Part shown: piece after piece, positions 26,866 through 35,311 of the stretch
Layout: each line of letters opens with the position of its first letter
Numbering within the stretch: position 1 is the stretch's first letter
Assembly: GCF_020618475.1 (NCBI RefSeq)
Contig: NZ_CP085338.1
Coordinates: 248,001 to 312,000 of the forward strand
Direction: 5' to 3'
DNA: 64,000 nt
Origin: Haladaptatus halobius
Lineage (GTDB): Archaea; Halobacteriota; Halobacteria; Halobacteriales; Haladaptataceae
Position numbers and translations under genes: made by a program
Notes under the pieces: generated by a model
Told to the model about the DNA's origin: nothing
Databases searched by the model: none
The model's input: only the letters and a program-made list of their open reading frames with translations

Positions 26866-28005
26866 ATGTCGGACCGAACAATGATCGGTGCATACGGTCA
26901 GTGGGCCGCGTCACTAGCGGACGACCCTGGGACGCTATCACTTCTCAACTCTCGATACGACAATACCGACGAGTGGCGGAAGAAGGCGCGAGAGCGCGTA
27001 GGTGCTCTTCTGTCGCCTCCAGAGATAAGTGACAGGCTAGAACCGACCGTCGAAGCACAATACAACCACGATGGCCTATACGTCGAGGAACTGAGTTGGG
27101 AACTTCCCTACGGACCTCCGACAAAGGCTGTCTTTCTAAAGCCCTCGAAGGCAGAGAGTCCATTACCCGGCGTGTTAGGTCTCCACGATCATGGTGGCGT
27201 GAAATACTTCGGTCGACGAAAAATCGTGGAGACGCCTCGACTTAACAATCCTCTGATGACTAACCACCGTCGAGATAGTTATGGAGGACGACCATGGGCG
27301 AACGCTCTCGCAAAGCGCGGCTATGCGGTCCTGGTCCACGACGCGTTCACGTTTGCGAGCCGACGAGTTCGCCTCCGGGACGTCCCAGCATCGATACGCG
27401 AGAAAACCACTGAACCGAGTGATGACGACCCAGATACCATCAAAGCCTACGACAAGTGGGCAGCCGCTCACGAATCGACAATGGCGAAATCGTTATTCTC
27501 GGCGGGAACGACGTGGCCGGGGGTCACCCTCGTCGAGGATCAGTGTGCACTTGACGTGCTCTGTGCGCGGACTGACGTGGACGCGTCAGCTATTGGCTGT
27601 GGGGGTCTCTCCGGGGGCGGTCTGCGAACGGTTTATCTCGCCGGGCTTGATAACCGGATCGATAGCGCCGTTTGTGCAGGAATGATGACTACTTGGCGTG
27701 ATTTTCAACTACATAAGAGCCAATCCCACACCTGGATGTGTTACTTGCCGCTATGTGCAAACGACCTTGACTACTCCGAGATCCTCGGACTCCGCGTTCC
27801 GGCTCCAACGCTGGTTCTCAACAATCGAGAAGATCCGTTGTTTACCGTCGAGGAGATGCGTCGCGCCGACGATATACTCGAACGGGTCTACGAGATCGCT
27901 GGGGCTAATGATCGATATAAATGCTCATTTTATAAAGGAACACACAAGTTCGATTGCGAAATGCAGGTCGAGGCATTTGATTGGTTCGACAAAACACTCA
28001 AATAA
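26866..28005 (+). CDS. Alpha/beta-hydrolase (esterase/dienelactone hydrolase type)
   Basis: A 379-residue alpha/beta-hydrolase. The nucleophile elbow is GGLSGGG near residues 245-252 (Ser), an oxyanion-hole-type LGLHDHGG segment lies near 105-115, and the catalytic His is probably in THKFDCEM near the C-terminus. No signal peptide, so it acts inside the cell. The family includes acetylxylan esterases and large dienelactone hydrolase-like proteins that remove ester groups from sugars. Start at 26866 is preferred; 26833 and 26881 are alternatives. It fits removal of acyl decorations in the glycan pathway. Confidence 0.8.
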   Translation: MSDRTMIGAYGQWAASLADDPGTLSLLNSRYDNTDEWRKKARERVGALLSPPEISDRLEPTVEAQYNHDGLYVEELSWELPYGPPTKAVFLKPSKAESPLPGVLGLHDHGGVKYFGRRKIVETPRLNNPLMTNHRRDSYGGRPWANALAKRGYAVLVHDAFTFASRRVRLRDVPASIREKTTEPSDDDPDTIKAYDKWAAAHESTMAKSLFSAGTTWPGVTLVEDQCALDVLCARTDVDASAIGCGGLSGGGLRTVYLAGLDNRIDSAVCAGMMTTWRDFQLHKSQSHTWMCYLPLCANDLDYSEILGLRVPAPTLVLNNREDPLFTVEEMRRADDILERVYEIAGANDRYKCSFYKGTHKFDCEMQVEAFDWFDKTLK

Positions 28006-28772
28006 TACCAGTACTCGACTTCAGACGACTTAATTTTCCAAATTAAAGATTGCTCATTTGATATTCTCTACAGGATATAGAGATATTCTCTCTTTAGGAA
28101 GAGTTACGGTTCCTAGCGACCAACGGATAGAAATACGAAGACAATCCCTACGGCAAGGAACGATTTCGAGTTATCCCGAACGATATGAATTAAGATCCAA
28201 TCTACGCGGAAAAAGTCTCGGGTGAGATTCACTGAAGAAGCTGGTCATGTCACGCTGAAAGTTGAGATCGACACCGACGTCTTCGACGAACAGATCCTCC
28301 TTTAGCACCAGGTGGACGATCTGAAGAGGGGTTACCGGATGGCTACGCGAATCCCGACGAATTGTCCTTCGAAACCGCCGGCAGTGAAATCCGAGAGGAA
28401 ATCGGACTCATCGTCGAATGGATCGAGTGGCCGTGGTGTAGATGGGGAAATCCAGCTAGTAAGGTATCACGGTCTGGTCGTTCGCTTATATCGCTGCATT
28501 GGTTCGGGAAACGAATTCTCTAACTCTTACGACTGAAGAATACTTAGCCATCTAACTATTTTACAAGTTCGCCGATTGCCACAAATATAGCCATCAGCTA
28601 ACTCTAAAGGTGTGAGAAGTTCGGGATGACTTGGAGGGATTCATTCGAGTGACAATCGGAGGTACAAACGGGAGAATTCGTCTCGATTTGGAGACACTCG
28701 ATCTCGGAACTTACTAATTTTGATCGAAAACGGGAGCGGCCCAGTATAGAACGCGACGCGCAATACTTTCAA
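28006..28772. other. Intergenic region with coding relics
   Basis: 767 bases without an intact gene. Two forward stretches look like fragments of lost genes: about 28310-28440 (an open run with ELSFETAGSEIREEIGLIVE) and about 28618-28718 (EVRDDLEGFIRVTIGGTNG... ending in a stop). Neither has a start, and I cannot assign a family. The first 100 bases are AT-rich. Confidence 0.4.
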
Positions 28773-29816
28773 TCAGTCTAGCATCACGGGATCACCATCC
28801 TCGGCAGTTCGGGCCCACGCGTCACACAATGCAATCCCCTTTGCCGATTCAGCTGGACCCGGCGGAACTGCATCGTGGCCGTTCCCAGCTCGCACTGCGT
28901 CGACGAACTGATCGAACTGCCGATCGAGGACAGGATCCAGCGAGCGTCCAAATTCCTCGATGATTTCTCCGTTGTCCTTACGCCAGTGAGTCCCTTCATG
29001 ACCATGCTGACCAGTCCTGATTGTCCCCTCAGTACCGAAGACCTCGACTTCCCATCCGTATCTTGGACCGGAATTGTTGCACATCGAGAAGGTCATCGTG
29101 CCGATCGTACCGTCTTCGAAACGGACTGTCGCTGATCCTACATCAGGATGATTCATGAACGGTGAGTTGCTGTTCTCCAACTCACCAGTCATTCGCATCG
29201 GGGTAGCGTCTCCGACGAACCACAACAGCGCGTCGGTCGTATAGTACCCCATCGTATAGGTGGGACCCGGTTCTCCGGGAGCCAGTCCGTCTTTGGCTTC
29301 GATCCCGTCGGGACTAGCCATCCTGTGATAAACCGAGGTACGGACCCGAAGGACTTCTCCGACGCCTCCCTCAGTTACTCTCTTCTGCGCTTCTCGGATG
29401 CGGCTGTCGTGGCGATGGGGAGTGGTCGTAGCCGCAACCAGATCAGCGGTGCGTGCGGCATTCGCGATCCGGGATGCGTCGTCAGCAGACGCAGCAGCAG
29501 GCTTTCCCGTTAATATCGGAGTCCCAGACTCGAGTGCGGTAACGGCGTCGTCTGCCCTCCGTGCGACCAGGGATCCCAGAACGATCACATCGACGTTGTC
29601 GTCCTCAAGTAATTCGTCGTATGATTCGTAAACAGGACAATCGTACGTATCCGAGAACTCCTCTACCGGCAGTTGGCCTAGCTGGCTGAGCTGCTGGTCC
29701 GATGCGTCGAGACGCGCGGCGGCTGCGACCTCCGTACCCGTCTGCTCGGCGGCGCGATCGGCATAGTAGTGGGTGTAGAACGATGCAAGGCCGGCCAGTC
29801 CTATACCTAGTGTCAT
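28773..29816 (-). CDS. Gfo/Idh/MocA family oxidoreductase with GKP motif
   Basis: A 347-residue Gfo/Idh protein beginning LGIGLAGLASFYTHYYAD. The EKP motif is replaced by TGKPAAAS, so the Glu before the conserved Lys is lost. The C-terminal catalytic region reads GYYTTDALLWF, without the usual DxxxH, so activity may differ from classical dehydrogenases. ATG at 29816 is chosen because it lies 1 base after the stop of the GH109-like gene upstream; the longer frame to 29855 overlaps that gene. The two are one operon. It could be a reductase partner or a non-classical member acting on a glycoside. Confidence 0.82.
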   Translation of the reverse strand: MTLGIGLAGLASFYTHYYADRAAEQTGTEVAAAARLDASDQQLSQLGQLPVEEFSDTYDCPVYESYDELLEDDNVDVIVLGSLVARRADDAVTALESGTPILTGKPAAASADDASRIANAARTADLVAATTTPHRHDSRIREAQKRVTEGGVGEVLRVRTSVYHRMASPDGIEAKDGLAPGEPGPTYTMGYYTTDALLWFVGDATPMRMTGELENSNSPFMNHPDVGSATVRFEDGTIGTMTFSMCNNSGPRYGWEVEVFGTEGTIRTGQHGHEGTHWRKDNGEIIEEFGRSLDPVLDRQFDQFVDAVRAGNGHDAVPPGPAESAKGIALCDAWARTAEDGDPVMLD

Positions 29817-29817
29817 T

Positions 29818-31119
29818 TTATAGGTGCTCGGGAAGATCGTCACCAAGTAGCCCAAACTTGGGGTCGTTATTCATCCACGCTCCGTTCGTGAAGTCCGGGA
29901 ACGCAACCGGTTCGTTGCCGAGAGCGATCGAGCGTTCCGAGAGAGGTGAAATCACCATCCACGTCGCGGCATCATACACGTCGATTGGGGGGTGCTCCCC
30001 TCGTTTAACGCTCATAACGTAGTCGCGCAGCACTAGATGGTCGATCCCACCGTGACCCGCTTTTCTTCCCATTTCAAGATATTCCTCCCAGACAGGGTTA
30101 TCATGATTAGTTTGGTATGTATCGAAGGATTCCCATTCATGTCCTGAGCTCTTTTTCTCTAGGTATATCGATGATTCCAGCGTTAGTCCTGGATTTTCCT
30201 CTGAATGATCGATCGATTCGAATGTCCGTTTCCAGATCCCATTCGTTCCCTGTACGTGATACATATTCGAATACGGCCGAGGGAGGCTGACGTCGTGATT
30301 GACGATCACGGTCTCTCCGTTCGCGCATTTCAAAACCGTGGTGACAATATCCCCGATTGACCAGTCGACGTTGTAACTTGGATGGTTCGGCTCGAGGTTA
30401 TTCTCCGCCCAGTCATCGAGTCCGCGGGATTTCGACGCTGTCGAAGTCAAGCTGACAAACCGATTGCCGCTATTGACGTTCAGACACTTCGCCATTGGCC
30501 CGATACCATGAGTTGGGTAAAGATCCCCGTTTCGCTTCTCATTGTGGAGCCCTCGATAATTCCGTCCATCCTTTTGATTGAGTGCTGTTTCGCTGCCGGT
30601 AATGATCGGTTCACGGAGATCGTGGCCGTAGCCACATCGACAATGAACCAGCTCGCCGAAGATTCCCTGTCGAACCATGTTTAGCACGGCCATACAATCC
30701 CGGTAGTAACAACAGTTTTCTAGCAGCATACAGTGGCTACCGGTCTCCTCAGCAGTGCGTACGAGTTCCCAGCACTCCTCGACTGAGTTCGCCGGACCAA
30801 CTTCGAGGCCGACGAATTTATCTGCTTCCATAGCCGTGATTGCCATCGAAATGTGGCTCTCCCAGGGCGTAGCGATAACAACGCCGTCGAGGTCGTCTCG
30901 TTTCACCATCTGACCATGGTCCTCATAGATCTTTGGCTCAGGACGGCCTGATTCAACGACTTCTTTCCAGGCTCGCTGACAATGTCGCTCTTGAATGTCA
31001 CAGACCGTTAGCACATCAACGTCGTTCATGTCGAGACACCGTTCGAGAAGGTGCGCCCCACGACCACCGACGCCTGTGAATCCCAATCGGACTTTTTGAT
31101 TATCTGTATTTTTAGCCAT
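29818..31119 (-). CDS. GH109-like Gfo/Idh protein (NAD-dependent glycosidase type)
   Basis: A 433-residue protein with an N-terminal Rossmann domain (LGFTGVGGRGAHLL). Features match the GH109 alpha-N-acetylgalactosaminidase group rather than ordinary dehydrogenases: GLEVGPANSVEECWELV in place of EKP, MLLENCCYYRDC, and the GDLYPTHGIGPMAKCL segment with the catalytic-type Tyr/His. GH109 enzymes keep a bound NAD and cleave glycosides by transient oxidation at C3. Whether it hydrolyses a glycoside or only oxidises one is not decidable here. A GAGGTGGG ribosome binding site precedes the ATG, and it is first in an operon with 28773-29816. Confidence 0.82.
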   Translation of the reverse strand: MAKNTDNQKVRLGFTGVGGRGAHLLERCLDMNDVDVLTVCDIQERHCQRAWKEVVESGRPEPKIYEDHGQMVKRDDLDGVVIATPWESHISMAITAMEADKFVGLEVGPANSVEECWELVRTAEETGSHCMLLENCCYYRDCMAVLNMVRQGIFGELVHCRCGYGHDLREPIITGSETALNQKDGRNYRGLHNEKRNGDLYPTHGIGPMAKCLNVNSGNRFVSLTSTASKSRGLDDWAENNLEPNHPSYNVDWSIGDIVTTVLKCANGETVIVNHDVSLPRPYSNMYHVQGTNGIWKRTFESIDHSEENPGLTLESSIYLEKKSSGHEWESFDTYQTNHDNPVWEEYLEMGRKAGHGGIDHLVLRDYVMSVKRGEHPPIDVYDAATWMVISPLSERSIALGNEPVAFPDFTNGAWMNNDPKFGLLGDDLPEHL

Positions 31120-31756
31120 ATACCCACCTCTGTCTATTGCTGTGAGTGAATCTTTATCAATATTTGGTAAGCGGCTATACAGATTGGAAATTTACCCAGA
31201 TCACCACTTCGTTGTAGGGTTGGTAATACCCTGTCATCGAGAAAATTGGTCCTGCTAACGTCGTCACCGTAACAACTCATCCAGTAATATCGTTTTTGTT
31301 TAACAACTAAAGGAGGAACGGTCGACTACGATTACAGTTATCAGGTTACCGTCATGTATGGTGGATTTGCTCACTGTCATACTGATATCGTCGGGTACCG
31401 GTTGAATCACTATTAGCTGAATTGCAAACGTTACGCCCTATTCCTCAGCGAGCGCGGGTTGCGTAAGGAGAGAGGAGAGAAAGGGCTTCCAGAGATGTCT
31501 GATTTCTGGTGTCCGAACGAGATGTTTTTGCGTCTCTTGAACGTTATCTTTCATAATGTTTACTGTACGGTGGGGTCTTACTTCTTCAGCGGTCGAATGA
31601 TGCGATGGTCATCACATCTTGCCATCGTTCAAACGTGACACAAAGCATGCGTCGAATGTTCGGTCCAAATATCGAACTGGGAGGAGCGAGACACGCCGAC
31701 CCACTTTTTACGCGACCTCGCTTGCAGAGTCTAAGACCATTTCCTGCAAGTGCCGG
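31120..31756. other. Intergenic region
   Basis: 637 bases upstream of the GH109-like operon. The part next to 31119 must hold its promoter. I see no gene here; a minus-strand open frame around 31586-31795 has no recognisable features and runs into the mobile element. Confidence 0.45.
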
Positions 31757-32189
31757 CTTGACATCCTCCCCGCCCTGAAGGGCGAGGATTCCCACAACGT
31801 CGGTCGCTGGTTCGGTGGGAGTTTACGGTTTACACACCGACGAGGTGCTGGCCATGCCAAGTGGCCGTTACTCCTATCCCGTGAGGGATTCGGAGGTACT
31901 TGGTTGTTTAGCGTCGGTACCCAACCGATCCCGAAGGGGTACTTCGAGCCTCGGCCGGGAAGTCCGAATTTGTCCGATTGTCCCGGTATGGGCGCGGATG
32001 TACCGCGTCGGATTCCCAGAAAAACGCACGGAGAGCACCGAAGACTGTACCGTACAGTGAAAGTGAACAAAGACGGCGATTCATCCCCGCCCTCAAGGGC
32101 GAGGCTTTCTCGCCTGCAATCACGTAAAACCAAGAAGCGCCGTCCGTACCAAGCGAGGAGCCGAGCACGGGAGGGCGGAGTAGTTCACT
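31757..32189 (-). mobile_element. TnpB-less miniature IS1341-type element with nested right end
   Basis: The left edge is a right-end hairpin in reverse orientation (gacatcctccccgccc..gggcgagga, 31759-31792). A block of about 120 bases follows (about 31797-31920) that matches the element at 44821 closely (shared ggttcggtgg, gaggtgctggc, gccgttactcctat, acttggttgttt). A second shared block (gagagcacc, ctgtaccgtacagtgaaagt, about 32030-32070) leads to the left end (catccccgccctcaagggcgagg, 32083-32106). At 32137-32189 lies a further right end in forward orientation closing with tagttcac. No transposase gene is present. The open frames crossing it are by-products of GC-rich non-coding sequence. 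Confidence 0.7.
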
Positions 32190-32747
32190 AGTCTGTCAAT
32201 GGAATCCGATAACTAGACTGGAACCGGGCATAACCGGGGGTTCGATTCCGACACTCAAGTACTAGGAAGCAACGGATATCCGTGGGAAGATTAGCTTCCC
32301 TATCTGGTCGACAAGCCAGTCGAAAAACCGGTCCCGTTGGTCTGTATCGATGGAGAGATCCTCCCCGGCGTGCTGCAACGAACTGATGAGGCGCGCTTCA
32401 TGATAGTTGAAATCAGGCATATTATTAGTATTTTAAGAATGAAATAATCTTCGATGTCGAAGAAAACGTAGACGCCACGAACGTGATCGATGCGTTCACG
32501 AACCGGCTCGTAGGGATGAACTCAGTCGATTTCTGGGAGCGACAACGAGCTGCGAAAGGAGCGACCAGTCCAAGGACTTTGTGGAAGTCGGAAGAGGTCA
32601 GCAAATACTACCTTTTTGTCGATAACCGTAGAAGTACAATTATGTAGAGCTGTGTCCTATTCCACAGCTCTTGACAATAGATAGAGAACGACAACATATC
32701 ATTTTTGATTAATACTATTTTTAATTTCAGGGGTACCTAAGTAACGT
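32190..32747. other. Intergenic region with two small coding-like stretches
   Basis: On the minus strand 32262-32420 encodes a 52-residue peptide from ATG (MPDFNYHEARL, RFFDWLVDQIG). On the plus strand, about 32446-32646 is open for 67 codons (IIFDVEENVDATNV, VDFWERQRAAKG, SKYYLFVDN) with no nearby ATG. Neither matches a family I know; the second looks like the C-terminal remains of a larger gene. A TATA-like box for the cupin gene lies at 32715-32726. Confidence 0.4.
32715..32726 (+). promoter_or_regulatory. TATA box for the cupin gene
   Basis: ctatttttaatt centred about 27 bases before the ATG at 32748. Confidence 0.5.
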
Positions 32748-33257
32748 ATGGAGAAACTTGGTATCGACAACGTCGAGAACGCGCTCCAACCCGCAGCCGT
32801 GATGCGTCCATTAACGAAGCCGCTGGGAACGACCGACGTCGCGATTAATTATTATGAACTCGAACCCGGTGACAGCTTCGCCTTCGCCTACCACTGCCAC
32901 GAGGTTCAAGAAGAGATATTCTACATACAGTCGGGCACCGCCACCTTCGAAACAGACGACGGCGAGGTCTATGTCGAAACTGGTGAAATCATTCGGTTCC
33001 CTCCAGGCGAATTCCAACGCGGGTGGAATCACGGAAATGAACGGGTGACGGCACTCGCATTCGGTGCGCCACTTGAATACGGTGAAACGGTGAAACTCCG
33101 TGACTGCCCGGCCTGTGGCACGGCCACGAACCACGACATTGAGCGACGGACCGCGCCTGAGGCATCTGATGAGCAAGTGGCGTTCTCGGTCTGCAAGACC
33201 TGTGGATCAGAAACTGGCGAATGGACAAAAGGATCGATACCAGGGGAAGTTCCGTAG
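32748..33257 (+). CDS. Cupin-domain protein with C-terminal zinc ribbon
   Basis: A 169-residue protein. Residues about 25-110 form a single cupin barrel (LEPGDSFAFAYHCHEVQEEIFYI metal motif with two His and Glu; second motif GEIIRFPPGEFQRGWNHG). The C-terminal 50 residues hold two CxxC pairs (CPACG and CKTCG), a zinc ribbon. Cupins of this shape act as sugar or keto-acid isomerases, or as ligand-binding proteins. It is the first gene after the mobile element and is followed by a truncated aldolase relic. Confidence 0.82.
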   Translation: MEKLGIDNVENALQPAAVMRPLTKPLGTTDVAINYYELEPGDSFAFAYHCHEVQEEIFYIQSGTATFETDDGEVYVETGEIIRFPPGEFQRGWNHGNERVTALAFGAPLEYGETVKLRDCPACGTATNHDIERRTAPEASDEQVAFSVCKTCGSETGEWTKGSIPGEVP

Positions 33258-33363
33258 TCAATCCTGACCTTCGTCCGTCGATGGAGATAACTGCCAGTCT
33301 CCATGTCGTTCTCACAGTGAGCACCCCGGTAATCGGCAGACTGATACTGTGTATGTTGTTCAC

Positions 33364-33664
33364 CACGGGTATCGGCTCCTTCGTACCGAAAATTGCAGTC
33401 GCACTTATGGAAGCACTCCGCGAGCAGGACTGGGAGCGAGCCCTGCGCATCCGTGATCTCGTCCGACCCTACGAAGATCTACGAGAGGAATCTGGACCGG
33501 ATAATGATATCCTTGCCGCAAACAACGTGCCCGCCATTAAGTACGGCATCGAACTCGCCGGCCGCTACGGAGGACCAGTCCGCGAGCCGATCGTAGAGCT
33601 TTCTGAGGAGAACAAGTGCCGGGCAGAAGAATACTACGACCGAATGACCGGTGCTGACATCTGA
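33364..33664 (+). pseudogene. C-terminal fragment of a DapA/DHDPS-family aldolase
   Basis: The frame gives GIGSFVPKIAVALMEALRE..., then ALRIRDLVRPYEDLREE, NVPAIKYGIELAGRYGGPVREPI, the helical C-terminal domain of dihydrodipicolinate-synthase-type aldolases (compare PALKYLSAEVG in the intact gene at 19676). The active-site barrel with GTTGE and the Schiff-base Lys is missing. The open frame continues upstream to 33221, but that part is unlike the family and overlaps the cupin gene's end in another frame. It is not a close copy of the 19676 gene, so a distinct second aldolase was lost. Confidence 0.8.
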
Positions 33665-33800
33665 AACAGCCGCCATCAGAGCACTCGGCTCCCGTCAGCT
33701 ACTAGTGTAAATGTCTGGGCTTCAGCTGCGATATGTTCTAGGCTCAAGGATTTTGCCGGTGTCTAGCTATTTATTGTAGCCTCCCTCAACAAGGGAATGT

Positions 33801-34181
33801 ATGCAAGAGATAAGTACTGAGAACGCGCCTTCTAGCATCGGCCCGTACTCACAGGGGATCGTCACTAATGACCTCATTTTCGTCTCGGGACAGGGTGCAG
33901 CCGATCCTGAGACCCGTGAGGTAGTGAGCAACGACATTAGTGAGCAAACCGAACAGGTGTTCCGGAACATCTCGGCCATCCTCACAGAGGCCGACAGCTC
34001 GCTCGACGATGTCGTAAAGGCAACAGTCTTCGTCACCGACATGGACAATTACGAGGCAGTTAACAAGGTTTATGCCAAACACATGAGCAACCCCTTCCCC
34101 GCAAGGAGCGCAGTTCAAGTGTCCGACCTCCCCATCGACATTGGCGTCGAGATAGAAGTTATCGCCGAGCGTTCGAGGTAG
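33801..34181 (+). CDS. RidA family deaminase
   Basis: A 126-residue Rid/YjgF protein, full length for the family. Conserved features: PSSIGPYSQGI near the N-terminus, the substrate-carboxylate-binding R102 in FPARSAVQV, and VEIEVIAE at the end. RidA proteins hydrolyse reactive enamine/imine intermediates; catabolic members deaminate imino-sugar or imino-acid intermediates. In this locus it would fit a pathway for an amino sugar or amidated sugar. Convergent with the creatininase gene. Confidence 0.9.
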   Translation: MQEISTENAPSSIGPYSQGIVTNDLIFVSGQGAADPETREVVSNDISEQTEQVFRNISAILTEADSSLDDVVKATVFVTDMDNYEAVNKVYAKHMSNPFPARSAVQVSDLPIDIGVEIEVIAERSR

Positions 34182-34264
34182 CAGGGCGGAAAAACGGCGG
34201 ATCATATTCAGCCGAGACGGAAAAAACATCGCGTCGTCGCTACCCTCCTTTAATTCATCCTATC

Positions 34265-35068
34265 TCACCGGTTTTCTTCGTGAATCGCCCGAAGCAAGTT
34301 CGCCAATTCAGTCTCTAAGCGGTCACAGAACTTTCTACCTTTTTCCGCGCTCGCGAGGTTCGGGTCGCCGATGGCTCCGGAATCGCTATAGGTAGAGAAT
34401 GGTCGATACACTGATAGTGGACCGCCCTTGAACATATCCTTACTACGAAGCTCATATACATCATCTAGATACGTTCCTTCAGCATCGTCTATGTGAACCA
34501 AATCAGGGTACAGATGAAGCATCAGTGATGTCTCGAACTCCCCCCCATGGGCCATTCCACCGATTTCGCTCTCCCGAATCTCATCCACAAATGGTTCAGC
34601 CAGTTGGAAATAGGTCAGTCCCTGCAATTCTGCCTGGGGGTGTGATTGGCCAATCTTGGTGATAGCGGTACCGAGAAGGGACATGTTCCCGCCGTGGCCG
34701 TTGAGAAAGAGTAGCGCATCGAACCCGTTGTCCAGCACTGATTCGGCGATGTCCTCTAACAACATCAACATCGTTTCTACTGAAAGAGTCAACGTTCCAC
34801 CGAACGCCATATGATGGGGCGAAAGCCCAGTCCAAACTGGTGGCGTGACGAGTATCGGAAGCTCGTTGGCGACCGCCTCCGTTCCGAGGCGTGCGATGGC
34901 ATCGACGAGTAACGTATCGGTAGCGACAGGCAGGTGATGACCATGTTGCTCGATACTGCCGACAGGGATAATCGCGATCGAGCCCTCCTTTGCACCGACT
35001 CGACCGATGTCCGTGTACGTCTGAGTTGCCCATGACTGTCCGTTTAGTGGTTCACTTTCGAAGGCCAT
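34265..35068 (-). CDS. Creatininase family amidohydrolase
   Basis: A 267-residue creatininase/creatinine amidohydrolase family protein. Metal ligands appear as E40 and H42 (GSIEQHGHHLP), D51 (VATD), the His in LNGHGGN (123-129) and the Glu in HGGEFETS (174-181). ATG at 35068 places the motif at the usual position; the frame is open to 35215 but that region holds a different gene relic. Family members open cyclic amides or hydrolyse amides such as in FAPy and 3-dehydro-sugar related pathways. It would complement RidA and the PIG-L deacetylase in handling nitrogen on the substrate. Confidence 0.87.
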   Translation of the reverse strand: MAFESEPLNGQSWATQTYTDIGRVGAKEGSIAIIPVGSIEQHGHHLPVATDTLLVDAIARLGTEAVANELPILVTPPVWTGLSPHHMAFGGTLTLSVETMLMLLEDIAESVLDNGFDALLFLNGHGGNMSLLGTAITKIGQSHPQAELQGLTYFQLAEPFVDEIRESEIGGMAHGGEFETSLMLHLYPDLVHIDDAEGTYLDDVYELRSKDMFKGGPLSVYRPFSTYSDSGAIGDPNLASAEKGRKFCDRLETELANLLRAIHEENR

Positions 35069-35100
35069 GATCCATAATCTCAGAAAAGGAATAAAAGCGT

Positions 35101-35288
35101 TCGGGAGCCCATGCAGGGGCCGTTGACATGTAATACATTCAAGAAGGTTGTCACAACACCCGCACTCACGCCCGATCACATCCTCAAGATGGAGGACGAC
35201 ACAGACAAGCAACATCGGGAATACGCGTACACAATCGGATACATCCAGGAAATTCTGAACGCAGCCAACCGGGAAATGGGTGAGTAGA
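35101..35288 (+). pseudogene. 3' relic of an unidentified gene
   Basis: A forward frame open through ATG 35111 encodes about 58 residues (PMQGPLTCNTFKKVVTT, PDHILKMEDDTDKQ, YAYTIGYIQEIL) and ends at a stop at 35286-35288. It reads like the helical C-terminal end of a larger enzyme, with good codon character, but no upstream part is present because the creatininase start region lies there. I cannot assign the family. Confidence 0.45.
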
Positions 35289-35311
35289 TGTACAATGGAT
35301 TCGCGGCCGTG

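Noticed and set aside
31619..32191. Forward 190-codon open frame and overlapping minus-strand frames
   Set aside because: They cross the ends and conserved non-coding blocks of a miniature TnpB element; composition is Arg/Pro/Ser-rich without any family pattern.
32225..32265. tRNA-like T-arm (ggggttcgattcc)
   Set aside because: The flanking five-base stem does not pair and there is no D-arm, anticodon arm or acceptor stem upstream; chance similarity.
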